A DNA stretch of 64,000 nucleotides from an uncultured Planctomycetaceae bacterium (lineage in GTDB: Bacteria > Planctomycetota > Planctomycetia > Planctomycetales > Planctomycetaceae): positions 1 to 64,000 of the forward strand of contig CALSLT010000031.1 of assembly GCA_943787265.1 (NCBI GenBank), given 5' to 3'. The position numbers and the translations under genes are program-made. This document shows, one piece after another, positions 12,205 to 23,835 of this stretch; within the stretch, counting starts at the first letter, position 1; the number at the start of each line of letters is the position of its first letter. The notes beneath the pieces were generated by a model, which saw only the letters and a list, made by a program, of their open reading frames with translations, was not told the DNA's origin and did no database searches.

Positions 12205-14318
12205 ATGAATCACCCAAACTATCGCGTAATTATTCAACTGAGCCTGGCCCTGGTTGCGTTGCTCCCGCTCAATGTTTTCGGCGGTGAGTTTTCCGTCGCC
12301 TCGATCTTCTCGGATGGCATGGTTTTGCAACGGGACGAGCCGCTACCCGTCTGGGGACGGGCCGACTCCGGAGCCACGGTGGCGGTTGAGTTCAACGGCC
12401 AGAAGAAGTCAGCAACGGCTGGCGCTGACGGCCGTTGGCAAGTGAAGCTGGATGCCATGCAGGCGCTGAACACCGGCGGGAAGATGGTCGTCGTATGTGG
12501 AGACGAATCGAAAAACATCAATGATGTGGTCGTGGGCGAAGTCTGGTTCTGTTCCGGCCAGTCCAACATGGACTTACCGTTGGCTTGGTTAGGAGGGAAA
12601 GCCTCAGAGGAACGTTTTCAGCCGATAGCCGACTACATCGATCGAGAGATTAAAACAACGGAAGATTCTCTGTTCAGGCAGTTTGCAGTGAAGCATGGCC
12701 ATTCGCCTTTGGAAGAATTGGATACAACGAAGGGACAATGGATTTCATCAACACCTGCAACGAACGGTTCATTTACCGGTCCCGGTTACTTCTTCGGGAA
12801 AGAGCTTCGCAAGCAGTTGAAGGTTCCTGTCGGTCTCATCAAGTGCGCTTATGGCGGGACCTCTATCGAACCCTGGATTCCCAAATCGGGATTCATGCGA
12901 TACGGCAAACTGAACGCCAAATTCGACAGCCAGATTGAACGGATGAAACAGGCGATCGATGCCTGGGATCAAGCGAAAGTAGACCGGGAACACGCGGAGA
13001 AAGTAAAAAAGTGGGAAGAGGGCGGCAAGAAGGGACATCGACCCGGAAAACCGGGGCCGCCCCAGAATAACCCTCAATTCGTTACCACGCTGTTCAACGC
13101 CATGGTCCACCCGGTGATCCCCTACCGGATCAAGGGCGTGATCTGGTATCAGGGCGAAACCAATGCCATGGTCAATGGGGATGAGTACGCTGTGCTATTT
13201 GAAACCTTGGTGAATTCCTGGCGCGAGAGCTGGGGAAAAGCGGACATGCCATTCTACATGGCGCAGCTGGCCAATTGGAAAGGCTTTCGAGACTGGGTGA
13301 AGGTCTGTGACGCTCAAAGGCGTGCGATCGGCAGGGTTGACAACACGGGCATGGCCGTGCTGTACGACATCGGAGAGGAAACGGACATCCACCCCAAGAA
13401 CAAGATCGATGTCGGCAAGCGATTGGCGCTTTGGGCCCTGAAGAATGACTACAAGCTCGACGTGCCTGCCTGCAGCGGGCCGCTGTACAAAACTCACGAG
13501 GTCCGAGGCGACCACATCATGGTCACGTTCAATCATGCCGGATCGGGCCTGATGGTTGGTCGCAAAGAGCTGCTGAACGAGGCAAAGGAAGTTAACGAAC
13601 CGTTGAAGCATTTTGAGGTGGCCGGTGTCGGCGCGGATTGGCAACCCGCACGCGCGGAGATCGCGTCCAACAACTCGGTTAAGGTTTGGTCCGAAGATGT
13701 TCCTCGGCCAAACAAAGTCCGCTATGCATGGAAACCGAACCCGGAAGGGTTGAACCTCTACAACAAAGAAGGGCTGCCGGCATCGTTGTTTACCAGTGAA
13801 CCCAATTTCGTTGACCTCGAATTGCGCTCGGAGACCCGGCAGGCGTTCTTTGCAAACCTGAAGAAGGTTTACCAAATTGATGCGGTCGAGGGAACGACCG
13901 TCAAGCCGGAAAACCTCGGGAAGAATATCGCCTTGAATGCCGCGGTAGAGGCAAGTTCAGTCCTTGAAAATCAGGTGGCAAAGCATGCGGTTGACGACGA
14001 CTTGAATACGGGATGGACGCCCACGAAGGAAGATGGGGAGACTGCCTGGGTGAAGATCGACCTGGGGACGACGTACCGGATCACGCATATCGGTTACCGG
14101 TCAAGACCCGTTGTGTGGAACTGGGTGAACGCTTCAAACTCACCTTCCCAGATGGAACGCAGCAGATCTGTTTCCTGGATGAAACGAAGCAGGATGAATT
14201 TCAGTACTTTGATATCGAAGATGTCGAATCCGCTACGACCCGATGGTCTGTATTTAAAACGAGGTTTGGCCAGAGCGGAGCCATGGAAATCGCGGTGTAC
14301 GGAGTGTCTGTTAAGTAG
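12205..14318 (+). CDS. sialate O-acetylesterase-family carbohydrate esterase with C-terminal discoidin-like domain
   Basis: A predicted exported SGNH-type esterase that removes O-acetyl groups from sugars. ATG 12205 (or 12193) is chosen because the signal peptide starts there (VIIQLSLALVALLPLNVFG); longer forms add a poor polar leader. An N-terminal beta domain (ASIFSDGMVLQRD) precedes the nucleophile block VWFCSGQSNMDLPL. IWYQGETNA is the second conserved block, and EETDIHPKNK carries the histidine region. From about 13915 a discoidin/F5-8C-like domain begins (NIALNAAVEASSVLENQ, then WVKIDLGTTYRITHIGYRS). The frame shifts near 14112; the correct tail continues ELGERFKLTFPDG and ends at 14318. 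Ten bases later a PSCyt gene starts, suggesting one operon. Confidence 0.87.
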
Positions 14319-14327
14319 CAAGCAACT

Positions 14328-16763
14328 ATGAGCATAAGAAACAAAGCTCTGATCACGCTCTTCGTCCTGCAATTCGTGGTTCAGGTGGAGGCGGTAGAGA
14401 ATCCAAGAGCACCTGACAATGCGGCGCAGGAGGTGGGGGCGATACAGTCAGCCGCAGAAGTGGATAGGCGGGTTAGGAGTTTCATTGGAAATTACTGTGT
14501 CACCTGTCACAACGCCGACGAGCAAAACGGTGAAGTGCGACTGGATCACCTCGCAGTTCGCATCTCCAATGCTGCAATTGCCCAGCAGTGGCGGGATGTA
14601 CTGGACATCCTCAACACGGGCGACATGCCACCGAAAACTGCGAGCAAAAGACCAAGTCAGGATGAACTCGCCAGTGTGATTGGGACTTTAACCGAGAACC
14701 TGGTGACGGCGCAGAAGATGCTACGAGGAAAGGGTGGTGAAACGGCAGCACGTCGACTCAACCGAGTCGAGTACATCAACAGTGTTCGAGCTTTGACCGG
14801 GATTCTGATTCCTGAGCGGTATGTTCCAGCGGATGAGAACGGCACCGAATTCAACACGCTTGGCTGGTACCAGACGTTTTCGCCGGGAGTTCTGGAGGCA
14901 TACCAGGGAGCTGCCGAGTCTGCTGTCGAAACCATGCTCATGGAAGGCAGGAAACCGGTTCAGGATTCGAGGCTCACGCGCATCGACACGCCGGAGTCCA
15001 GGTTGCTTGGACGAGACGAGTCGGGCAAGGATTCGGTGCGGTCAGCGGTAAAGCATTACATCAGTGACCCCAGGCACAAGACCGGGCTTCTGATCTACCA
15101 GGCCGAGTACAAGTGGACGCATTACAAGCTGCGCATCCCCAATCATGACTTTCGCGGCGAGTACATCGTCCGCGCACGCGTCGCAGCCGACGAAAGCATG
15201 CAGGAAGAACTCAAGTTCCTGCGGGTTCATCAGGAAAAAGCAGCCCCTCTCTATTTCTCGCTTCATGATGCGGTTGACGCGCCAAAGGTCATTGAATTCA
15301 AAGCCCTGGCTGATGCAGAAGGCACGGTCGAGCTCTCCAATCTGAGAAGATCGCAACTGCGACCAGCGATCACGAGAGCCATGAAGAGAGGGAAGCCGGT
15401 TCCGAAAATCTGGATCGATTGGATTGAAGTGGAAGGTCCGGTTTACGTGGGCCGCCATGTCCAGCTGCGGGAGCAACTGCTTCAAGGTGTGAACGAACGC
15501 CAGATTGCAAGTTCGGACGCACGCCGGATATTAAATCGCTTCGCCGCCATAGCGTTCCGTGGTTCGCCAGTTCAACCACAGTTCATTGATGACCTGCTCG
15601 TGATCTTCGAACAGGAGCTGGACACTGGAAAGTCGCCTCTGGAATCGCTCGTTAAACCGATGGCAGTCGTTCTGACAGCGCCGCAATTCCTCTACCTGAC
15701 CGAGAACAAGTCGCACCGGTCGGAAGAAGCGACTCCGGCGCCTCTGGCGAGTCACGAAATGGCCTCGCGGCTGTCTTTCATGCTTTGGAAGGAACCGCCC
15801 TCCGACGTTCTGCTTGCCGCCGGCGACAGACTGTTGCACGACAGGACATTTCTGGAATCGACGCTTGACGCAATGATCGCCGACCCGAGATTTCAGCACT
15901 TCATCGACGAGTTCTTCGGTCAGTGGCTCGAACTGCGGCGGTTCGACGAAGTTCAAGTGGACTCGAAATCCAAAACTTCGCCCTTGTTTGATACGAAAAC
16001 CCGGCAGGCCGTCAGGCGGCAACCACTGGAGTTCATCAAACTCATCATCAAAGAAGACTTGAGTCTGACGAAGCTGATCGATGCGGAGTTTTCCGTCTTC
16101 GATCAAAACATGACCGGCTATTACGAGGACCTGCAACCGTACCGAAGCAAGGCGTCGTGGAATGAGTTCAAGCAGGTTCAGCTCACCCCGCAGAACCAGA
16201 GGCGTGGTGGTCTGCTGGGGATGCCCGCGATTCAGATGATTGGATCGTCTGGTGTCGAAACATCACCGGTTGAACGAGGTGCATGGATCGCGAGAACACT
16301 TCTCAACTCGCCACCACCGCCTCCGCCGCCGAACGTTCCGCAATTGACAGTCGATCCAAAGCTGACCGTGCGGCAATCGCTGGAACGCCACAAGCAGATC
16401 GCTCAGTGTTATTCGTGTCACAAGAAGATCGATGACATGGGACTGGCGTTGGAGACTTTCGATGCTCTTGGTCGTTGGCGGAGTCGCTACAAAGATGGCA
16501 CGTCCATTGAGACCGCGGGCCACATGCCGGACGGAGTACGTTTCGCAAACGCAGATGACATGAAGCAGCGGCTGCTCGATCACAAAGACAGCATGATCCG
16601 GTCGCTGGTCGAGGCTCTGATTGTCTACAGCCTGAGTCGTGAAGCTGAATTCACCGATCAGAAACTGGTCGATCACCTCGTCAGGCATTCCAAAGACAAC
16701 GGGTATCGACTGAAACCATTGCTGCTCGAATTTGTCAGCAGCAAGACGTTTACACATAAGTGA
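14328..16763 (+). CDS. PSCyt/PSD-family cytochrome c protein, intact
   Basis: An intact 811-residue reference copy for this window. The signal peptide spans about residues 1-23; NYCVTCHNADEQNGEVRL is the N-terminal haem domain and LNTGDMPPK follows. DUF1587 (ARRLNRVEYINSVRALTG), a middle beta domain, DUF1592 (ASRLSFMLWKEPPSDVLLAAG), DUF1588 with a long proline run and QCYSCHKKIDDMG, and DUF1585 (LIVYSLSREAEFTDQ) come in order. Two CxxCH motifs suggest two haem c sites, although the second belongs to a domain whose haem binding is not something I can confirm. The DUF1552 gene starts 8 bp after its stop. Confidence 0.93.
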   Translation: MSIRNKALITLFVLQFVVQVEAVENPRAPDNAAQEVGAIQSAAEVDRRVRSFIGNYCVTCHNADEQNGEVRLDHLAVRISNAAIAQQWRDVLDILNTGDMPPKTASKRPSQDELASVIGTLTENLVTAQKMLRGKGGETAARRLNRVEYINSVRALTGILIPERYVPADENGTEFNTLGWYQTFSPGVLEAYQGAAESAVETMLMEGRKPVQDSRLTRIDTPESRLLGRDESGKDSVRSAVKHYISDPRHKTGLLIYQAEYKWTHYKLRIPNHDFRGEYIVRARVAADESMQEELKFLRVHQEKAAPLYFSLHDAVDAPKVIEFKALADAEGTVELSNLRRSQLRPAITRAMKRGKPVPKIWIDWIEVEGPVYVGRHVQLREQLLQGVNERQIASSDARRILNRFAAIAFRGSPVQPQFIDDLLVIFEQELDTGKSPLESLVKPMAVVLTAPQFLYLTENKSHRSEEATPAPLASHEMASRLSFMLWKEPPSDVLLAAGDRLLHDRTFLESTLDAMIADPRFQHFIDEFFGQWLELRRFDEVQVDSKSKTSPLFDTKTRQAVRRQPLEFIKLIIKEDLSLTKLIDAEFSVFDQNMTGYYEDLQPYRSKASWNEFKQVQLTPQNQRRGGLLGMPAIQMIGSSGVETSPVERGAWIARTLLNSPPPPPPPNVPQLTVDPKLTVRQSLERHKQIAQCYSCHKKIDDMGLALETFDALGRWRSRYKDGTSIETAGHMPDGVRFANADDMKQRLLDHKDSMIRSLVEALIVYSLSREAEFTDQKLVDHLVRHSKDNGYRLKPLLLEFVSSKTFTHK

Positions 16764-16771
16764 GGTCCAGG

Positions 16772-18016
16772 ATGATACTTAATCGCAGACATTTTCTGGC
16801 GTCGTCAACGTCGCTGCTTGCTCTACCACCGTTGCAGGTAGCTGCGAGCGAAACAGGCAAAGCTCCGCAACGTGTCGTATTCCTCGGTTTCGGTTTTGGG
16901 TTTACCGAAGACTTCTATGCCACGACCTTTGGCAGCGACTATGAGCTGACGCCCAGCATGGAATCGCTGCAGAAGCACAAGCAGGACTTCACGGTCATCA
17001 GCAACCTCTGGCATAAGAACGCCAGAGGAGCCCACGGGGGGACCGTGGTTTATTTGACAGGCGCGGACGCGCATGGGCCGACTGCCAGGAACACGGTCTC
17101 GTGCGATCAGGTGGCGGCCCGTTACATGGGCAATGAAACTCGCTACGCCTCGATTCAGGTCACGACCCGCGAAAAAGGCGGTGGACACGGCGGCGGTTCA
17201 TCTCTCTCGTGGCACGAGAACGGAACCAGCATGTCCGGCGTCGCCGAGCCCTTCCGGATGTACAATATGCTTTTTGGTGGCCAGGGCACTCCGTACGAGC
17301 AAAGGCTGGCTGAATTACAGAACGAGAAAAGCGTTCTCGATGCCTACGTTGGAAACATCAGCAGCCTGAATCGTAATGCCAGCAAACTGGATCGCGAGCG
17401 CCTCGATCATTACTTTCAGTCGCTCCGCGAAGTCGAACAGCGCATCGCCCGGGAGAAGTTGTGGGCGCGAAAGCCACAACCAAGAGTGGATTACAAGCTA
17501 CCAGCGGCGGAGTTGGATGGCGTTCAGGAGATCACGGCGATGTACGACCTGATCCTGCTTGCCATGCAGACCGACCTGTCGCGAGTCATCACTTATCGCC
17601 AGCCGATAGTAAGCTTGCTGCAAGCGCTCGACATTAAGTATTCGGCTCACGCAATCAGCCATTACCAAAAAGGCGAGGATCTGAAGAAGGCGATGATCGT
17701 CCGCGAGCGAAAGCAGACCGAACTGTTCGCGTCATTCATCGACAGACTGAAAGCTACGAAAGACGTCGATGGCTCGCGGCTGTTCGACAACTGTCTTGTT
17801 AGTTACGGAAGTAACCTGCGCGCGGGTCACATGCTCAAGAATGTCCCGGCACTTGTTACCGGCAACGCGTCCAGCAAACTCCGACACGGTCGCCACGTCA
17901 AAATGCCTCAGGAAACGCCACTCTGCAATTTGTGGTTGACTCTCCTGCAGACATTGAATCTACCGGTAAAACAGTTCGGAGACAGCAACGGTGTTTTGAG
18001 CGACCTGTTTGCTTAG
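16772..18016 (+). CDS. HXXSHH-family (DUF1552) exported protein, intact
   Basis: An intact protein of about 414 residues. ATG 16772 gives a short RR signal (NRRHFLASSTSLLALPPL); a GTG four codons earlier is less likely. It has KAPQRVVFLGFGFGFTEDF, VVYLTGADAHG, SCDQVAARYMG, a coiled REVEQRIAREK segment, LAMQTDLSRVITYR and the namesake motif as AHAISHYQ. The last position is Y where the Pfam name has H. The C-terminal NGVLSDLFA is typical. It is paired with the preceding PSCyt gene. The family has no established reaction; export and partnership with a cytochrome suggest a periplasmic redox or substrate-binding role, which is inference. Confidence 0.92.
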   Translation: MILNRRHFLASSTSLLALPPLQVAASETGKAPQRVVFLGFGFGFTEDFYATTFGSDYELTPSMESLQKHKQDFTVISNLWHKNARGAHGGTVVYLTGADAHGPTARNTVSCDQVAARYMGNETRYASIQVTTREKGGGHGGGSSLSWHENGTSMSGVAEPFRMYNMLFGGQGTPYEQRLAELQNEKSVLDAYVGNISSLNRNASKLDRERLDHYFQSLREVEQRIAREKLWARKPQPRVDYKLPAAELDGVQEITAMYDLILLAMQTDLSRVITYRQPIVSLLQALDIKYSAHAISHYQKGEDLKKAMIVRERKQTELFASFIDRLKATKDVDGSRLFDNCLVSYGSNLRAGHMLKNVPALVTGNASSKLRHGRHVKMPQETPLCNLWLTLLQTLNLPVKQFGDSNGVLSDLFA

Positions 18017-18094
18017 TTGAACAACCCATCGGTCGATGTTTCGTGTCTCAAATGCTCAACGCGAATCCCGATGCGAAAGTGATTTAAGAATTAC

Positions 18095-19920
18095 ATGATC
18101 AAACAATTCACCCAACTGATTTTGCCCGCATTGTTGCTGACTACAATGCCCTGTAATGGTTCCGGTGAGGAAACGCTGCCGCCCCTAAAAGACGGCAAGG
18201 CTCCTCAAACCCTTGAACAACTATGGGCCGGGTTTGATCCGCGCAAGGAACCGCTGGATGTCGGGATCCTTCATGAGTGGGAACAGGACGGCACGTGCTG
18301 AAAGTACTGCGTTATCGCGTCGGCGTCTTCAAAGGCAAGAAGGCGATGATGGTGGCCGTGTATGGCTATCCTAAAGGGGCAAAAGACCTTCCGGGTCTGG
18401 TGCAGATTCACGGTGGCGGCGGTTCCGGTACGGAAGAACCGGTCCTCGCCAATGCGAAAGAAGGTTATGCCACGATCTCCATCGCGTGGGACGGGCGAAT
18501 CCGCGCTTCGCAGTATCCGATCGACAACGAAGCCAAGCAGTTGTTCTGGGACGGTAAAAAGGACGATCCAAAGTATCGGCCGACCACGGACTGGGGTGAC
18601 CTCGGGGCGTTCTTCTTTCCGCGACGGTTTCAGGATCAGAAGATCCTCGTGCATCGGCTTGATCCGGCCGCCGAGTCTCCGCGAAACAGCAATTGGTTCG
18701 TCTGGACAATCGGCGCCAGGCGAGCGATCACATTTCTCGAGCAGCAGCCGGAAGTCGATGGAGATCGGATCGGAGTTTACGGCCATTCGATGGGAGCCGA
18801 GTTGACTATCGCGGTCGCTGGATCGGATTCGAGAATGAAAGCGGCTTCGCCTTCGTGCGGCGGCCTGACTCCGGACAAACCAGCAGTTCTGCTGACCAAC
18901 AGCGACTACCATCCGCGGATTACGTGCCCGATCCTGTTCATGGTGCCGACCAATGATTTCCACGGCCGCATCCACGACCTGCCGACGGCGATCGATCGGC
19001 TCGACGCGAGCGACTGGCGAGTCTCCAGCATGCCGCATCGGAACCATGGCAACGATGCGGCCTATCACGCCAGCGTGACGCTCTGGTTCAACCAGCATCT
19101 GAAAAATGAATTCCGCATGCCGGCAAGTCCGGAGACCGAACTGACCCTCAAAACCGAGGATGGAGTCCCGGTCTTTTCGATAACTCCGGATGCTTCAAAG
19201 AAGATCCGCTCAGTCGAAGTCTACTACACGCAGCAACCAGCCACCGACTACACGGGCCGTATCGAAGCGATGACGAAATATTGGCGTCATGCACCAACCA
19301 CGGGGTATGAGGGCACTTGGACAGCGCCTCTACCGCTGTTCTCGCTTGACCGACAACTCTGGGTTTATGGAGACGTCCGCTACGCAAACGACCGAGCAGT
19401 GCATTGCGTGAAAGGGCGAGACATCGTCAGTTCGGATACTTTCAACGTGTCGTCCGTCCTCAAGATGGTCAAGCCGGATGAACTCAAAGCCGCCGGCGTC
19501 AAAGCAACCGAGAAACCCACCCTCGTGATCGAAGAGTTTGGCGAAGGCTGGGAAAAGGAGTGGTTTGTGAAGGGGCAGAAAATCCGCAAGACCTTCCAAT
19601 TGAAGAGCCCGCAATATCAGGCGCCCCCGGACAGCAGACTCGGCATTGAGGTCCAATGCAACAAGAAGGCGCGCCTGCTGATCGGCATGGAGCGAGAAAA
19701 GCATTCCTATCACCACATCATTGTGATCGATGGAGATTCGGAGTGGCAGAAGGTCGGTCTTTCCCCATCTGACTTCAAGAACAGGGAAGGCGAGACGCTC
19801 ACGAATTGGAAGGACATGGACATCGTAATCTCGCCGCTTGGCACATTGGACTGGCACGACGTGACGTTGCGAAACCTGAAATGGCTCAGGGATGGACAAC
19901 GCGGAGACAACAAACAATGA
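18095..19920 (+). CDS. exported alpha/beta hydrolase (acetyl-xylan-esterase / dienelactone-hydrolase-like), one frameshift
   Basis: The ATG at 18095 starts a signal peptide (LILPALLLTTMPCNGSG). The first frame ends at 18301 after HEWEQDGTC, and the second frame (LKVLRYRVGVFKGKKAMM) continues to TGA 19918-19920, so one indel near 18285 is inferred. The hydrolase core has an oxyanion block VQIHGGGGSG, ISIAWDGRI and the nucleophile elbow GHSMGAEL. Histidine-containing MPHRNHGND is a plausible catalytic H region. About 250 residues follow with beta-rich text that may bind carbohydrate. By context it would deacetylate a polysaccharide. The exact substrate cannot be read. Confidence 0.8.
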
Positions 19921-19959
19921 GAACGACAGCAACACTCCTGATCATCCAGGACGACTGAA

Positions 19960-22900
19960 ATGAGTAAAGCACATGTAGCCTTGGCGCTAAGCATTGCATG
20001 GGGCACTTTTGCCCAAGTGGGCCGAGCGCAGGAACCCCAGTCCTCGCTCGTCAGCCTTTGTGAAAAGCAGGGTGTGACGGGCGGCTTGTGTGTGCAGGTT
20101 GGCTCGGAGGATTTGGCGGTTGCCCTGGAATTGGGTCGGACCGGCCGGGTTCTCGTAGAGGTCCTCGACACGGACGCCTCCAAAGTGGAGCGTGCTCGCA
20201 AACAGATTCACGCGACCGGTCTCTACGGCTTGGTCTCAGCGAATCGATGGGATTCGGACAAGCCGCTGCCGTATGCCGAGAATCTGGTCAACCTTGTGCT
20301 CATTAACAAGGGCGGGAAGGTGCCGCCCGCTGAAGTCGTTCGCGTCCTGCGTCCCGGCGGCGTCGTCCTTGCAAAGGGGGAACGAGTGCCGCGGGCCGCG
20401 ATGGAAAACGCGGGGCTGGAGGGTGTGCAAACCGTTCGAGCCGCCGGGGATTGGACTCTGGGTCGCAAATCGTGGCCGGTGGAGATGGACGAGTGGTCGC
20501 ATCCGCGCCACGGTCCGTCTGGCAATGCGGTTTCCGCCGACAAGCTCGTTGGCCCGACACAACGCGTCCGCTGGCTCGCGGGGCCGCTGGTGCACGCTTC
20601 TAACATCGTTACGGCCAACGGGAGGTTCTACTATCACGGCGTCATGGCCCGCGATGCGTTCAATGGCCTGCTCTTGTGGGACCGCAAACTCGAGACGCCG
20701 CCTTCGCGCATCGATAGCTCGTGGCATGGGGTTAAGGGGAGCGTCCTGCCGATCGCGTCGGCCGACCGGTTCTACGTGGTCAACGAGGGCAAACTCCAGG
20801 CCCTTGACGCCGCTACGGGCGAAACCATCAAGGTCTACACCGAGGCTGGTACGCCGATTGAGTTCCTGCACATCGGCGGCACGCTGGTGACGACCGATGC
20901 CAAAACATCGACCGTCCGGGCCATTAGCGCCGAGAGTGGCGAATTGCTGTGGTCGTGCGAGGCCGTCATTCCAGTGACCGGGATGGTGGCGGACGACAGT
21001 GGCGTGTACTTCTACGAAGGTGGGGAGGACTTCAAGCCGGGCAACCACCTCAGCCTGCGTCGCCGCGGAAAATCTCCTGCTCCGCGGTCTATCGTCAAAC
21101 TCGACCTCGCCACCGGACAGCCCGCCTGGCGGCTGGGCGAGTCCGATCATCCGTGGGCCAAAGATGGCCGGCGTCTCTCGGTCCATGACGGCTTCGTCGT
21201 GTGCGAGCTCTCGCGATTCACCAATAACCCGGCGGGCAATGCGATTCAGGTTCTTGCCGCCGACACGGGTAAGAATCTGTGGAGGCGCGAGTTCGTACCC
21301 CACATGAACCACCGCTCCCAGGCCAGAGCCCTCCATGTTGATTCGCACATATGGATCAGCAATGTTTCTTATGAGAATAAGAGAAAGATCTCCCAGTGGT
21401 TAGGACTCGACCCGGCCACCGGAAAAACGGTGGTCACTCATAATACAAGTTCATTCAGCAATTGTACGCCGCCCGTGGCCACGGATCGATTCTTCGTGCG
21501 CGGTCTTTCGCTGACCGACATAGAGACTGGCCTGGATACCGGGTCCACACTCACCAAGCATAGCTGCAGCCTGGATGTCGGAGGTCGTGCCGGCCAACGG
21601 CCTCATCTACATCGCGCCGAAGCACTGCACGTGTTACCCGATGCTCAAGAGTTACGTGGCCATGGCGCCGGCGAAGCCGCTGCCCGGACCGGCGGCGAAG
21701 ACACCCGAACCGGCAGACTTTGTGGTTGAGCATGGGCCGGCGTTCGGCCATGTTGCTACGGCCGGCGGGCGGCGACAAAGGGTGGCCTGCCTACCGGGCC
21801 GACCTCTGGCGAAGCGCTTCAACCACGACGGCCGTCCCGGCGAACCCGGAGGTCCTCTGGACGGCCGACCTTGGCGACTGGCCTGAGGGGCCATTGGCGG
21901 ACGACTGGCAAGAGAACCCCGGCGTGCGAGGCCCGATCACTCCGCCGGTTGCAGCCGGGGGACTGGTCCTTGTGGCTCAACCTGACAGGCACCGTGTGGT
22001 CGCGCTGGATGCCAGGACCGGGAAGATGCGGTGGGACTTCACGGCTGACGGTCGCGTGGACACGCCACCGACCCTTACGAAAGGCCTGTGCCTTCTGGGC
22101 ACGCGCAACGGCACTGTTTACGCGCTGCGTGCAAAGGACGGCCAACTCGCGTGGCGACTCAGGGTGGCGCCGGAGGACGAGCGTATCGTCGCCTTCGGCC
22201 ATCTTGAATCGCCGTGGCCCGCAGCGGGGAGTGTGCTGGTGGTCGGCGACACGGCCTACGTTGCGGCCGGGCGGCACCCGCTGGCCTACGGCGGCATCCG
22301 CATCCTTGCCCTCGACACGGCCACCGGGGCGGTCAAGTGGGTCACGCCCATCAACGGCGACACCTACGATCGTTGTAAGAAAGGACAGGGCATGGAGGTC
22401 GATATGTTCGACCTGCTTGTGGGAGAAGTTCGTCGGCCATTGGACCCCGCAGTGGGTGACTCGAAGTCCACGGGCGTTGCCCCCGACTACGTCACGATGG
22501 GGCGCTGGCAAATCGATCCGGACTCCGGCAAGGTGGACTCCAACTGGACGCAAGGTTTTAACTTCTGCCGGACGGGCGGAGCGGGCGTGATGGCGCCACG
22601 AGGCCTCTGGACCTACGGACCGCGGGTGTTCAAGGGACATCTCGGCTACCTGACGAAGAAGCGGCCGCTGGCAGCCTTTCGCGACGGGGCCATATTCACC
22701 TGCAGCGATGATCTTCGCAATCTCTGTCGCGTCGACTTCACGTCCGAAAGCATCGCTTCATTTGGCGGTGACTGGCACACCCACCGCCACAAAATCCCCC
22801 GGATCAAAGAAAGCCACCCCAAAAAGCACGGCCGCACCGATTACTGGCTGCTCCGCGCCCACGAGGAACCCAACAACGCCACCTGGACCGCCGCCGAGGT

Positions 22901-23205
22901 CTTCGGTCCACCGGACACCAGCGAGCCTCGCCTCAAAGGCGGCGGCTACTCATGGACTCCCGACCAGGTCCACGGCGGAGGCCGCGGCTTGAACGATCCG
23001 GTCATCGGAGCAGTGGTCGTGGCAGGCGATACGGTCTTCGTAGCCGGGACCCGCGGGCGTCTGATGGCGTACGACGCTGCCGACGGAAAGAAACTGACCG
23101 AGCGACGACCTGCCGCCAGTCATCTGGGACGGCATGGCCGCCGCGCACGAATGCCTCTACGTCTCGACCGCCGACGGCAAGGTGCTGGCTCTGGGCCACA
23201 AGTAG
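19960..23205 (+). CDS. methyltransferase-like plus PQQ beta-propeller exported protein, frameshifted
   Basis: After a signal peptide (ALALSIAWGTFAQVGRAQ), residues of about 25-160 resemble a class I SAM-methyltransferase fold (ARKQIHATGLYGLVSANRWD, then VVRVLRPGGVVLAKGERV). The rest is a PQQ-type beta-propeller with repeats such as LLLWDRKLETP, LQALDAATGETIKVY, VVALDARTGKMRWDF and LALDTATGAVKWVTP. The frame shifts near 21570-21720 and 23090; the true end reads STADGKVLALGHK at TAG 23203-23205. An exported methyltransferase is unexpected, so the domain may be a degenerate scaffold. The stop codon lies inside the first copy of the 302-bp repeat. Confidence 0.8.
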
Positions 23206-23497
23206 CGTTGCCGTTCGCGAAGGAACTCCGTCATGACGAAGCAACACAATCACCCACTCATCGCTAAAGCTGCTGTGCTGTCGTCAGCAGCCTTCTGCCG
23301 GCATGCTCATTTGGCGAAAGTGACGACGTCATCGCAGAACTGTTCGGATAGGCCGTATCTACATACTGATCAATTACGAAGAACGCTGCCCATGAAGAAC
23401 TGCAAGTATGTAATCGCCGCACTGTTGTGCGGAATAACAGCCCTTGAGGCACGCGCCGAGAAACCCAATATCATCATTATCTACGCCGATGACATGG
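23196..23497. repeat. 302-bp direct repeat, copy 1
   Basis: This segment matches 28582-28883 with about five mismatches in 302 positions and no gaps (constant offset 5386). It covers the last codons and stop of the propeller gene, the intergenic leader, and the start of a sulfatase gene to the ATGG of its DDM motif. Sequence diverges abruptly on both sides. Confidence 0.93.
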
Positions 23498-23775
23498 ATT
23501 CGCGGGCTCAACCCACCGTCGTCGCCATCGATGACCTGGCAGGAAAACGCTACAAACGCTTCTACTACTACGAGGCTGCCGCCTGGGAGCTCTATTGCCT
23601 GACTGACGATCTCGGCGAAACCCAAAACGTGATCGATGAGCAGCCGGAAGTTGCGGAAATAATGTCGCGGAAGATTCACGACTGGTTGACGCAGAAACAT
23701 CCTACCTGGAAACCAAAGTTCCCGATCGTGAAGTCAAGCGGCAAGTCAGCCGGTCCGCCAGGGCTGATGAATTAG
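23392..23775 (+). pseudogene. internally deleted sulfatase (N-terminus joined to C-terminal tail)
   Basis: The ATG at 23392 gives the same signal peptide and metal motif start (IIIIYADDM) as the sulfatase at 28778. The frame then jumps straight to a typical sulfatase tail: WELYCLTDDLGETQNVID and KIHDWLTQKHPTWKPKFP. The whole catalytic middle, including the formylglycine cysteine motif, is missing, so it cannot be an active sulfatase. The join is in frame and falls exactly at the end of the 302-bp repeat. It could be expressed as a 127-residue exported protein, but it reads as a recombination product. Confidence 0.85.
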
Positions 23776-23835
23776 TCTTGTTCAGCGTTGCACAGCTTCG
23801 TCGGCACAGCCCCTTCTGCATGGAGTCAATTAGTG

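Noticed and set aside
20236..21348. 370-codon - strand open frame over the propeller gene
   Set aside because: Shadow frame; the + strand shows propeller repeats in frame.
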